From contig OZ244900.1 in the NCBI GenBank assembly GCA_965221595.1, positions 1 to 64,000 of the forward strand: a stretch of 64,000 nt of DNA, in the 5' to 3' direction. The notes under the pieces were generated by a model. That model was not told where the DNA came from. It saw only the letters and a list, made by a program, of their open reading frames with translations, and ran no database searches. Numbering within the stretch: the first letter of the stretch is position 1; the number at the start of each line of letters is the position of its first letter. Positions 45,904-55,400 of this stretch are shown here, one piece after another. This DNA comes from JAAXGX01 sp965221595 (GTDB taxonomy: Bacteria; Acidobacteriota; Vicinamibacteria; Vicinamibacterales; UBA8438). Made by a program: the position numbers and the translations under genes.

Positions 45904-47679
45904 CTATTCCGGCAGGGCGAAGACGAACAGGTTGTTGCCGAAGCTGGGGCTCAGCTCCGGTGTCAGCTCCAGGAAGCGGCCGTAGCCGGTGCTGATCGCC
46001 ACGTACTGCTTGCCGTCGACCGCATAAGTGACAGGGAAGCCGGAGACGGGCGAGCCGAGGTTGATCTCCCACAGGATCTCGCCGGTCTCGTGGTCGAAGG
46101 CCCGGAAGCGCCCGTTCACGTCGCCGCCGAACACGAGCCCGCCGCCGGTGGCGGCCAGCGCCATGGTGGCGGACCGTTGCTCGTACTGCCAGATCACTTC
46201 ACCCGTCTCCGCCGAGATGGCGTGCACCGCGCCCACCTGGTCGGTGCCCGGCGCAATCTCGGGACGCCAGGCGATGGCGTACAGCCGGCGTGCCTCGTCT
46301 TCCTCGTCGGGCTCGACCATTGCCCGCATCTGCGAGCAGACGTTGCGCAGCGGCATGTACATGATGTTCGTCAGCGGACTGTAGGCGCCTGCCTCCCAGT
46401 CCTTGCCGCCGCTGGCGTGCGGGCAGGCCAGCACGGTCTGGCCGCGGGCGCTGAAGACCAGCTCCGCGTTCTCGGTCACCGCGCCCGTCGCCCCGTCGAT
46501 GTCGCTGATCACGTTCTGCGTAATCGTCGGCGTCGCCCACAGGAACTCGCCCGTCGCCCGGTCGAGCGTGTAGACCACGCCTGTCTTGCCAGGAATGCCC
46601 GTCACCACCTGCCGCTCCTCGCCGGGACGCAGGCGCGGGTTGATCCAGCTCACCGCCCCCGGGTCCGGACGCACCGCCGTGTCGACCAGCAGCCGCTCGA
46701 ACGGGTGGTCGAGGTCCCAACTGTCATTCAGGTGCTGGTAGTACCAGACAATCTCGCCCGTGTCGGCGTCCAGCGCCAGCGTCGAGTTGTGGTAGAGGTG
46801 CGTCAGGTCGGCTCCGCCCAGCATGAATTTCGGCGCCGGCGAGGTGACCGACGTCCCGACGTAGACCAGGTTCAGCTCCGGGTCGACGCTCGGCACCATC
46901 CACGCACCCACATGCCGCCGCTCCTCGAACGGCACGTCGCCCCACGTCTCATCACCCGGCTCGCCCGGCCCGGGGATCAGCCGCCGCCGCCATAGCTCCG
47001 CCCCGGTCGCCGGGTCGTGCGCCGTGATGATGCAGCCGTCCGGCCCGCCGCGCGGGTCGCAGCTCCGCCCCGAGAACACCTTCCCCAACGCCACGATCGG
47101 GCCCGACGTCTGGTTGGCCGGGTTGACCCGGTAGTCGAGGATCTGCGTGTCCCAGACCACCTCGCCGGTCTCCGCGTGCAGCGCGAAGATGTGGTCGTCC
47201 ATGCTCGTGTCGATGATCAGCTCGCCGTGGATGGCCAGGTTGCGGTTGGTATCGATCAGGGTACCGATCATGTAGTCGCTCAGGTCGTCCGGGCGGGACC
47301 GGGTATGCTGCCACAGCAGGTCGCCGGTCACGGCGTCGAGCGCCTGGATGATGTCGCGCGGGTTCGGCATGAACATCACGCCGCCGCGCACGAGCGGCGT
47401 CCCCTGCTGGCGTCCGGCCGAGAGCGCGCGCGTCCAGACCAGCCGGAGCTGGTCGACGTTGTCGCGGTCGATCTGGGCGAGCGGGCTGTAGCCCCAGCCG
47501 TCCAGCGTCCGGCGCCACATCAGCCAGTCGTCGGGGCTTGGATTCTCCAGCTCAGCGTCGGTGACCGGCGTGATGTCCCGGGCTTGTGCCAGGGCGGGAC
47601 ACGGCGCGGCGATGGAGACTGCAGCACAGGCAAGTGCCGCCAACCAGGTCCGGAACGACAACGAGCTGGATGCAGGCAT
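45904..47679 (-). CDS. Exported PQQ-binding-like beta-propeller protein (paralogue 3)
   Basis: 591 residues; a strong AGGAGG precedes the ATG. A signal peptide ends at PALAQ (residue 31). The propeller is colinear with paralogues 1 and 2, including DWLMWRRTLDGWGYSPL, GRSC with a second Cys, HVGAWMVPSVDPELNLVY and HLNDSWDLDHPFER. No CxxCH. It differs in HLNDSWD versus HLNDHWD and in an acidic insert (EPDEEDEARR, near residue 460). Probable periplasmic quinoprotein dehydrogenase, followed after eight bases by mrr. Confidence 0.88.
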   Translation of the reverse strand: MPASSSLSFRTWLAALACAAVSIAAPCPALAQARDITPVTDAELENPSPDDWLMWRRTLDGWGYSPLAQIDRDNVDQLRLVWTRALSAGRQQGTPLVRGGVMFMPNPRDIIQALDAVTGDLLWQHTRSRPDDLSDYMIGTLIDTNRNLAIHGELIIDTSMDDHIFALHAETGEVVWDTQILDYRVNPANQTSGPIVALGKVFSGRSCDPRGGPDGCIITAHDPATGAELWRRRLIPGPGEPGDETWGDVPFEERRHVGAWMVPSVDPELNLVYVGTSVTSPAPKFMLGGADLTHLYHNSTLALDADTGEIVWYYQHLNDSWDLDHPFERLLVDTAVRPDPGAVSWINPRLRPGEERQVVTGIPGKTGVVYTLDRATGEFLWATPTITQNVISDIDGATGAVTENAELVFSARGQTVLACPHASGGKDWEAGAYSPLTNIMYMPLRNVCSQMRAMVEPDEEDEARRLYAIAWRPEIAPGTDQVGAVHAISAETGEVIWQYEQRSATMALAATGGGLVFGGDVNGRFRAFDHETGEILWEINLGSPVSGFPVTYAVDGKQYVAISTGYGRFLELTPELSPSFGNNLFVFALPE

Positions 47680-47712
47680 GACTCCTCCTGGGTTCCCCGG
47701 ATTTCCCGCCGA

Positions 47713-49422
47713 TTATCGCACCGGTCGGGAGCGTTGTGTCTCGCGTACGGCCCGAAACTCGCTCGTCTCGCTCCAGGCCGGCCATTCGTCTCCGTCGGCG
47801 AGCCGGGCCCCCATGTGGTACAGGAAGGTCAGATCTTCGAGCGCACCCGCCAGATCCCAGTCCGGCTTCACCTCGTCGGAGACCTTGTGGTAGTCGTTGG
47901 CCGTGTACACCGCGCGCTTCTCGATACCGTAGCCGGGGGGCTTGTCGAGGTACTCCACGCCGGGATCGGCGTAGAAGGCTGGGATGCCCGCCCTCGCGAA
48001 CGAGAAGTGGTCCGACCGGTAGTAGAACCCCTTCTCCGGCTCCGGATCAGGCGCCAGGGTACGGCCCAGGCGCGCCGCCACCTCGGCGGCGACGTCGTCC
48101 AGCGCGGACTGCCCCATGCCGACGATGGTCAGGTCGCGCGTCCGGCCCCATTGATTCAGCACGTCCATGTTGAGCGCCGCCACGGTCTGTGCCGCCGGAT
48201 AGAGCGGGTTCTCCGCGTAGTGGCGCGACCCGAGCAGGCCCTGCTCCTCGGCCGTGACCGCCAGAAAGAGGATTGACCGGCGCGGCGGCGCCGGCGCCGC
48301 GCGGAACGCCCGTGCGATCTCGATGAGCCCGGCAGTGCCGGTGGCGTTGTCGGCCGCGCCGTTGAAGATCTGGTCGCCGTCCAGGGCGGGGTCGCGGCCC
48401 AGGTGGTCCCAGTGGGCGACGTACAGCACCACCTCGTCCGGCGCCCCGCTGCCCTCGATCTTCGCCGCGAAGTTCTGCGACTCGATGCGGCGCAGCGTGT
48501 TTTCGATGCGCAGCGACCCGGTCACGCCGAGCGGGATGGGCTCGAAGCCGTGCGTGGCCGCCTGCTGCTTCGCCGTCTCGAAATCGAGACCGGCCATCTC
48601 GAAGAGCGCCTCGGCCGTCGCGCGCTGGAACCAGCCCTCGATGGCGGCGCGGCCGAGGTTGTCGTCGGCCGCCACGAGATCGAACGACTCGCCGTACGGC
48701 GTGCTGCCGACCACTTCCCACGGATAGCCCGCCGGCCCGTCCTCGTGAATCACGAACGACCCGGCGGCACCCAGCTCGGCGGCCATCTCGTGCTTGTACG
48801 TCCAGCGACCGTAGTAGGTCATTGCCGGGCCGCCGAAGAGATCGTCGAGGGGCGGATCGTTGACGAGGAAGAGCAGGATCTTGCCGGCCAGATCGGTCGC
48901 GCCGAAGTCGTCCCAGCCGTACTCGGGGGCACGCGCGCCGTAGCCGACGAAGACGATCTCGGCTTCCTGCACTGCGACTTCCTCCACCACGTGCTTCGTC
49001 CAGGCGACGTAGTCGGCGCCCGGCGCCAGGGTGCGGACGTTCCCGCCGCCAGCCACTACGAGGCCGTCGCCCGCCAACGGCGTGATGCCCACCAGCGGCA
49101 CGTCCTGTACCCAGGTCCCGTCGGGGTTGCCGGGCGCCAGCCCCAGCGCCGAGAACTGCTCGGTCAGGAAATCAAGCGTCAGCGTTTCGCCGGCCGATCC
49201 CGGCGCCCGCCCCTCGAACCGGTCCGAGGCGAGCGTCTTGGTCGCGGCCTGAAGCGTGTCCGCGCCGATGCCGGCCGCGATCGCGGCCGGCGGCGCGGCC
49301 GTGCTGCCGGCCGTCGTCTCCTCTTGCCCGCCCCCGCACCCTACGCCCGGGAGCAGCACCAACACCGCCAGAATTCGTGTCATCCGCCGACCCCCACCGC
49401 GCAACGCGTCAGGCATGATCAT
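47713..49422 (-). CDS. M28-family metallopeptidase, lipoprotein
   Basis: About 569 residues. The signal sequence has a lipobox-like LLPGVGC. A PA-type domain (about 130-300) is inserted before the di-zinc peptidase core. Zinc ligands are visible in VAHWDHLG (His), GAADNATGTAG (Asp), TAEEQGLLGS (Glu pair), ALNMDVLNQ (Asp) and YRSDHFSFAR (His). The ATG at 49422 has GGAGG five bases upstream and is preferred; ATG 49383 is possible. Likely an exported aminopeptidase for scavenging peptides. Confidence 0.92.
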   Translation of the reverse strand: MIMPDALRGGGRRMTRILAVLVLLPGVGCGGGQEETTAGSTAAPPAAIAAGIGADTLQAATKTLASDRFEGRAPGSAGETLTLDFLTEQFSALGLAPGNPDGTWVQDVPLVGITPLAGDGLVVAGGGNVRTLAPGADYVAWTKHVVEEVAVQEAEIVFVGYGARAPEYGWDDFGATDLAGKILLFLVNDPPLDDLFGGPAMTYYGRWTYKHEMAAELGAAGSFVIHEDGPAGYPWEVVGSTPYGESFDLVAADDNLGRAAIEGWFQRATAEALFEMAGLDFETAKQQAATHGFEPIPLGVTGSLRIENTLRRIESQNFAAKIEGSGAPDEVVLYVAHWDHLGRDPALDGDQIFNGAADNATGTAGLIEIARAFRAAPAPPRRSILFLAVTAEEQGLLGSRHYAENPLYPAAQTVAALNMDVLNQWGRTRDLTIVGMGQSALDDVAAEVAARLGRTLAPDPEPEKGFYYRSDHFSFARAGIPAFYADPGVEYLDKPPGYGIEKRAVYTANDYHKVSDEVKPDWDLAGALEDLTFLYHMGARLADGDEWPAWSETSEFRAVRETQRSRPVR

Positions 49423-49557
49423 GATCGCCTCCACCGTCACCTCGATCGCCGAGAGCCTGCACCGCAGAACCTGCAGATTCCACAAGGCGCGCACGGCGTG
49501 CCCCGGCGTGCGCGGCACGAGGCACTGTGGTCCCGGCAAGCGGACGCCGGGGGGTTC

Positions 49558-49574
49558 GGGGCGCAGCCCGTCTG
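49558..49574. repeat. Intergenic GGGCGCAGCC...TCTGA motif, copy 3
   Basis: GGGCGCAGCCCGTCTGA lies 27 bases downstream of the prolyl oligopeptidase stop (minus strand) in a 178-base spacer. It is nearly the same as 12171-12187 downstream of the helicase gene. It may contribute to a terminator hairpin. Confidence 0.4.
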
Positions 49575-49600
49575 ACGTTCGGCACCGTCGACAGCCGCGG

Positions 49601-51697
49601 TCAAGAGTCCCGGCCCACCTGCCAGAGCAGGAAGCTGACCGTGTCGACCAGTTGGTCGATCTGCTGGCTGACCGGCTGGCCGCCCGAGTGGCCTGCCTGC
49701 GTGTGGTAGCGCAGCAGCACGGGGTTGCCCGAGCCGTTGTTCGCCTGCAGCAGGGCCGCCATCTTGCGGGCGTGCAGCGGCGCCACGCGCGTGTCGCCGT
49801 CGCCGGTGATGTACAGCGTCGCCGGGTAGTCGCCGCCCGCGGTCACGTTGTGGTACGGCGAGTAGGCGTGCAGCCAGCCGAACTGCTCCGGGTCGTCGCT
49901 CGAGCCGTATTCCGGCACCCAGAAGCCGGCCACCAGGAATTGGTGATAGCGCACCATGTCGAGCAGCGGATAGGTGCAGACGACCGCCCCGAACAGCTCC
50001 GGCCGCTGATTCGACACCGCGCCCACGAGCAGCCCGCCGTTGCTCCCGCCGCCGATGGCCAGCCGCGTGCTGCGGGTGTAGCCGGCGGCTATCAGGTGCT
50101 CCGCCGCGGCGATGAAGTCGTCGAACACGTTCTGCTTGCTGGCCAGCATGCCCGCCTGGTGCCAGGCCTCGCCGAACTCGCCGCCGCCGCGCAGGTTCGC
50201 GAGGGCAAACACGCCGCCGGCCTCCAGCCAGGTGGTCGCCAGTGCCGAAAACGCCGGCGTCAGGCTCAGGTTGAAGCCGCCGTATCCGGTCAGATAGGTC
50301 GGGTTGCTGCCGTCGAGCACCACGCCGGGCCGGTGGACGATGAAGAGGGGCACGCGCGTCCCGTCCTTCGAACGAAACCACTCCTGGGTGACCTCGTACG
50401 CGCCGGCGGCCACGGGCAGGGCCGCCGCGGCCCATACCGTCTGCTCGCCGGTCTCCAGGTCGTAACGATAGATGGTGCTCGGGACGTGAAAAGTCTCGAA
50501 TGTGAAGAACGCCTCGCTACTCTGCCAGCGTCCCGCGCCGCCGCCGACCGAGCCGAGCGTATCGAAGGCGATGTCGCGGACGTGCGTGCCGTCGAGTTCG
50601 TGAATTGCGACGCGGGGCCGGACGTCCTCGAGGTACGAGACGGCGAGGCGCCCGCCGAGCCCGCTGGCCGACTGCACGACCACGTCGTCGCGCTCGGGGA
50701 TGACCTCGCGCCAGGCGTCCGCCGCGGGGTTGGCGGGATCGGCCACCACCACGCGCTTGTTGGGCGCATCGAGATTCGTCGTGATCACGAGCTGGCCGCC
50801 CGCGAAGGCGGCCCACGATTCCGACCTGCCGTCGGCGATGGCGGTCACGAACGGTCCATCGCCGCGGAGATCCTTCACGTGGATCTCGGTCGGACCGGAC
50901 GACCCCTCGATGACGTGCACGACCAGCCAGCGTCCGTCGTCGGACAGCAGCGTGACGGGAATGTGGTGACGCTCGTAGCCCTCGCCGAAGACTTGCCGAT
51001 CGGTCGCCGGGTCGCTCCCGAACGCGTGATACATGACCCGCGGGGTCACGTCGCCGTAACGCTCGTAGTAGAAGCCCTCGCCGTCCGGCGTCAGCGACAC
51101 CCCACCGTAGCGCGCCGGCGGGAGCACGTCGGGCAGATCCCGGCCCGCGTCCACGTCGCGCAGGCGGATTGCCACCTCGTCGACGCCGCCCGCGCGGACC
51201 GCGTAGGCCACCAACCTGCCGTCGTCGGAGATGTCGCGCAACGCGACGCTCGTCGTATGGTCGGGGCTCAGCGGATGCGGGTCGATCAGTACGCGGTCGT
51301 CGCCGTCGAGGCCCTCGCGGACGTAGACGACCGCGAGGTTCTGATCCGCCCGCCGGCGGCTGAAGAAGTAGCGCCCGCCCCGCTCGCTCGGCAGGCCCCG
51401 AACGTCGCGCTCGAGCACCGCGGCGGCCATCTCCCGCAGGCGCGCCCGGCCGGGCAGCATGCCCAGCACCTTATCCGTATAGTCGTTCTGCGCGTCGATC
51501 CAGGCGCGCGTTTCGGCCGCGTCCTGGTCTTCGAGCCAGCGGTACGCATCGCGCACCTCTACGCCGTGCAGCGTCTCGACAATCTCCCGGACCTCCGTGG
51601 GCGGCGGCGGTGGCAAGCTGATCTCCCGTTCCTCCACGGCACAGGCCGCCAGCAGCAGCGTACCCGCGACCCCGGCGACCCGTCGCGATCCGGTCAT
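49601..51697 (-). CDS. Prolyl oligopeptidase (S9A), exported lipoprotein
   Basis: 698 residues. The ATG has GGGAGG five bases before it. The signal sequence has lipobox LLLAAC. The N-terminal DAYRWLEDQDAAETRAWIDAQ is the S9 signature, then a seven-bladed propeller and the alpha/beta-hydrolase domain with nucleophile Ser in GGGSNGGLLVGA, Asp in GDGDTRVAPLHA and His in QAGHSGG. It cleaves short proline-containing peptides. With the M28 enzyme next to it, it forms a peptide-scavenging pair. Confidence 0.94.
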   Translation of the reverse strand: MTGSRRVAGVAGTLLLAACAVEEREISLPPPPPTEVREIVETLHGVEVRDAYRWLEDQDAAETRAWIDAQNDYTDKVLGMLPGRARLREMAAAVLERDVRGLPSERGGRYFFSRRRADQNLAVVYVREGLDGDDRVLIDPHPLSPDHTTSVALRDISDDGRLVAYAVRAGGVDEVAIRLRDVDAGRDLPDVLPPARYGGVSLTPDGEGFYYERYGDVTPRVMYHAFGSDPATDRQVFGEGYERHHIPVTLLSDDGRWLVVHVIEGSSGPTEIHVKDLRGDGPFVTAIADGRSESWAAFAGGQLVITTNLDAPNKRVVVADPANPAADAWREVIPERDDVVVQSASGLGGRLAVSYLEDVRPRVAIHELDGTHVRDIAFDTLGSVGGGAGRWQSSEAFFTFETFHVPSTIYRYDLETGEQTVWAAAALPVAAGAYEVTQEWFRSKDGTRVPLFIVHRPGVVLDGSNPTYLTGYGGFNLSLTPAFSALATTWLEAGGVFALANLRGGGEFGEAWHQAGMLASKQNVFDDFIAAAEHLIAAGYTRSTRLAIGGGSNGGLLVGAVSNQRPELFGAVVCTYPLLDMVRYHQFLVAGFWVPEYGSSDDPEQFGWLHAYSPYHNVTAGGDYPATLYITGDGDTRVAPLHARKMAALLQANNGSGNPVLLRYHTQAGHSGGQPVSQQIDQLVDTVSFLLWQVGRDS

Positions 51698-51771
51698 GAC
51701 GTCCTCCCGAACCCGCCGGCGGCCGACCCGGCGGCCACCACGGACCGCGGCGCGGGGGGTCCCGACGGCGC

Positions 51772-52383
51772 TCAGTCGCTGCCGGGCGCCAGCACGCCGG
51801 CCAGCCAGCGGCCGATGTCCCGCAGCTCCTCGGCGATTATCTCGTGCGCCATGGGGTACTCGCGCCAGTCGACCGGATAACCGGCCTCGACGAGCTGCTT
51901 CCGGCCGGCGGCGGCCCGCTCCAGCGGCACCATGGGGTCGGCCGTACCGTGCGCGGCGAAGATCGGCGTGGAACGGTTGGCCGCGGTCCCTTCGGCCGCC
52001 AACGTCGCGGGCAGCAGCAGATAGCCCGAGAGGCACAGGACCCCGGCCAGTGCCGCGGGCTGCCGCAGCCCCGCGAACAGCGCCATGGCGCCCCCCTGAG
52101 AGAAGCCACCGAGAACGATGCGGTCCGCCGCCACGCCGCGCTCGGCCTCGCGGGCGATCAGCTCGTCGATCCACCCGGCCGACTCGCGGATCCGGCGTTC
52201 GTCCTCCGCGGCCGCGCCGAACGCGGCGACGTCGTACCAGGCCGGCATGATCAACCCCATGTTGATCGTCACCGGAATGCGCGGTGCGTGGGGCAGGACA
52301 TAGCGCACGGCCAGCTCCGCCGGCAAGTCGAACAGCGGGGCCACGTCGTGGAAGTCGTACGCACTGGCGCCCAGGCCATGCAT
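51772..52383 (-). CDS. Carboxylesterase/phospholipase, alpha/beta-hydrolase (YpfH/AB-hydrolase_2 type)
   Basis: 203 residues from the first ATG. GFSQGGAMAL carries the nucleophile Ser, AAHGTADPMVP the Asp, and PMAHEI the His. The oxyanion-loop motif HGLGASAYDFHDV is right at the N-terminus. Homologous sequence continues upstream in frame (ETLEIEPAGPASASIIL), but no ATG, GTG or TTG exists before the DUF4175 stop. A CTG at 52455 could be the true start, adding 24 residues and the first beta-strand. The gene follows the DUF4175 gene. Confidence 0.88.
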   Translation of the reverse strand: MHGLGASAYDFHDVAPLFDLPAELAVRYVLPHAPRIPVTINMGLIMPAWYDVAAFGAAAEDERRIRESAGWIDELIAREAERGVAADRIVLGGFSQGGAMALFAGLRQPAALAGVLCLSGYLLLPATLAAEGTAANRSTPIFAAHGTADPMVPLERAAAGRKQLVEAGYPVDWREYPMAHEIIAEELRDIGRWLAGVLAPGSD

Positions 52384-52477
52384 CAGGATGATGGAGGCGG
52401 ACGCCGGCCCGGCCGGCTCGATTTCCAGTGTCTCGAGGTTCGGCGCCTTGGTCAGCGGTGTTCGTCCGGCCGGAGCG

Positions 52478-55400
52478 CTACTGGTCCTGCTGCGACAGCG
52501 ACCGGTAGTACTCCTCGATGAGCTCGCGGAATCCGGGCGGTACGTCGTCGGACTGCGCGAGGAAGAGCTCCTCGCTCTCCGTGTCCACCTCGCGCCGCAG
52601 TCGGTACTCGAAGCGCTTCAGGTTCTCGAGCAGGAGCGATTGCAGCCCGGCGAGCACGGCCGCATCCTGATAGACGCGCGGGTCGTCGAACTCGCGCATG
52701 CGCTGGATGATCTCGTCCAGCTCGTCCGCCGAGAAGTTCTCCGGCTCGAGCAGCTGCTGGATGTCCTGCGCGTCAGCCAGCCGTTCCTGGAGCTCCCGCT
52801 GCCACTGCCGGACGTCCTGCGGATCGAACGCGTAGTCGCCGGCCCGCCGGTCACCCCAGCCACCCGGGCCGAACGGGCTCCCGAACGTGTCGCCGGCGTC
52901 GGGCTGGCCGGCGCCGGGACTGTCGGCCGACGGCTCGCCCGCCGCCCGACTTGCGTCCCCGGTCTGACCGTCCTGCTGTTGCCCGTCGGACGGCTCACCA
53001 GCTGACGGTTCCCCCTGCTGCCACATCCGATGCTCGAGCGATTCGAGGCCGCGCATCAGGTCGCGCGTCTGCTCGAGTGCCTGCGCCAGCGCGTCGCCCG
53101 CCGTCTCTCCGACGGCATCCGCGGCTGCTCGCAGCTTCTCGCGCAGCTCCTCGATGTCGTTGCCGATCTCTTCCTCGAAAGCCTGGGCGGTCTCGGGCGC
53201 CCGGCTGCGGACCAATCCTCTGGAGTAGCGGATCTTCTCCTTGAGCTTGTTGTCCCGGATGCTGTCGGCGGCGTCGGCCAGGCGCTGCGCCGCGTTGCGC
53301 TGCTCGCGACGAAATTCGGCTGACGTGGAGTCGATCTCGCGCTCGAGGTCCGCCACCTCGTCCTCCATCGCAGCCTTCTTGTCCATCAGCCCCTGCAACC
53401 GCCGCATACGCTGGTCGTCGGTTAGCCCGGCCAGCCCTGCCACGTCCTGGGCGACCTCACGCTCCTCGTCGGCGAGCCGATTGGCCCGCCGCAGCGCGTC
53501 CTCGATGTCGCGCTCGAGGCGTCCGGCCTGCTCGCTCTGCAGCCGATCCTGCACGTCACGCAGGCGGTCTAGCGCGGCGCCGGCCTCGGCAAATCCCAGA
53601 TTGTCGGCGTTCGCGGCCGCCCGGCGCATGGCGTCCGCGGCTTCCTGCAACCGCCGCGCCGCGTCCATCATCTGCGGCGAACTCATCTCGCGCGCGAGCC
53701 GCTCCAGACGCCGCGCGGCCTGCTCGGCCTCCTCGGCCAACGCCCGCTGGCCCGCGCCGCCACCCTGGGCTGACTGCTGCCCGCGAGCGAGTCGGCGCTG
53801 CCTCTCCGCTTCACGCTCCTGCCGCCGCGCCAGCTCGCGGAGCCGCTCCATCATCTCGTCGAGCGTCTCGTCGGCCTGCTGCTGCTGGCCGCGCTGCAGC
53901 GTCTCGTACTGGTTCTGCAGCTTGTCGAGCTCGAGCTCGAAGAGATCCGCCAGGTCTTCCGCGGCCTGGCTGCGCCCCCCTCCGCCGCCGCCACCCCCGC
54001 CGCCGCCCATCGAGACCAGCACTTCCTCGTAGGCTTCCTCGGCACGCTGCAGGAACTGCAGCGCACGCTGCTCGGGCGGCAACGCGCCGGGTGCGTCCTG
54101 CCCCTGCAGTTCCGCCTCGGCCTCGCGCATGGCGTCCACCGCCTGCGGCAGCAGCTCGCCGATGGTGCGGAACTCCGGATCGGCCGGCATCACGCGGCTG
54201 TTCATGCGGCGCAGCAACGTCTCGACCTGCTCGCGGAGACCGCCCTGGGCCAGTGTCAGGAAGACCAGATTCTCACGGTACTCCTCGTCGGTGTAGTCTT
54301 CGCGGTCGCGGACCACGTTGAACGTGCCGGCGACAATCTCCCGCTGCGCCTCCGACAGCGCGCGCGGGTCGGTGCCTGCACCGCCGGCCCCGCCCATGCC
54401 GCCCTGCGACGTGGCGCTGCGATAGTCGCGGCTGAAGGCACGGATCTGCAGGAAGTACAGATCGCTCTTGACGTCCCTGTCCTCCTGCGCGAGGTTACGG
54501 TCGGTCGCCCGCGCGTAGTAGGAGACGAAGTCTCCGGGCTCCAGATCGAGCTCCTCGAGGAAGAACGTATGCCCGGCCGAGATCTCCCTGAGTGCGCTGT
54601 CCTGCCCGTCGAAGAGCTCCAGTGTCTCCTCCGGGCCGCCGTTGACCGAATAGACCAGATCCAGCGAGAGAAGTCCGAAGTCGTCGTCGGCCCGGGCCTC
54701 GACGAACACCTCCTCGATGGCGCTGGCCGTGGTGTCGCGGCCCGGCTCGATGAACATCACCGCCGGCGGCTGGTCGGTCAGCACGTCGATGGTGTACTGC
54801 GGCGAAGCCGTCACGAGCTGGCCGGCCGGTCCCTGCAGGTCGATGCGGTAGAAGCCGTCCGCTTCGACCACGAAGCTCGCCGTCAGGCTGCCGTCCGCCT
54901 CGACGCGGAGCGGCGTCCGCCGGTCCTCGTCGAGCACGAGATCGCCGCCGGCCGACGCCATCGTCGACACGGCCCGCAGCCGCACCTCCGTCTCCCTGAG
55001 CACGGCGATGTCGCCGCCGTTCTCGATGACGCGCGGCTCGAGTCCGGTATAGGCCGGGAAAACGTACTCGAGCTGGAGCTGCGAGACGTAGGGCAGGTCG
55101 ATGACGTCGAGCGTGTATCTCGGCGACTGCACGCCGGCCGCCTCGACGAAGTAGTCCGTACTGGTCCGCAGATCGAACAGGAGGACCTCGAAGAGGTCGG
55201 AGTCGTCCACCGGCACGAGCGGCAGGGGCTCGAACGGCGTGCTCGTGCTGCCGCGCATGAACAGGTCGACGTTGTCGGAGTCGAATCCGACCAGTCGCGC
55301 CGTGACCGTCTGATCGGCCCCGCGCGCCACGGTGGAATCGCCCGGAAGCACCTCGATCCGATACGGACTCGCGGCCTCGACGTTGCCGATCGGGGTCAGC

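Noticed and set aside
53985..54010. Microsatellite or CRISPR-like repeat in the DUF4175 gene
   Set aside because: It is a run of glycine codons inside a coding linker, not a spacer-repeat array.
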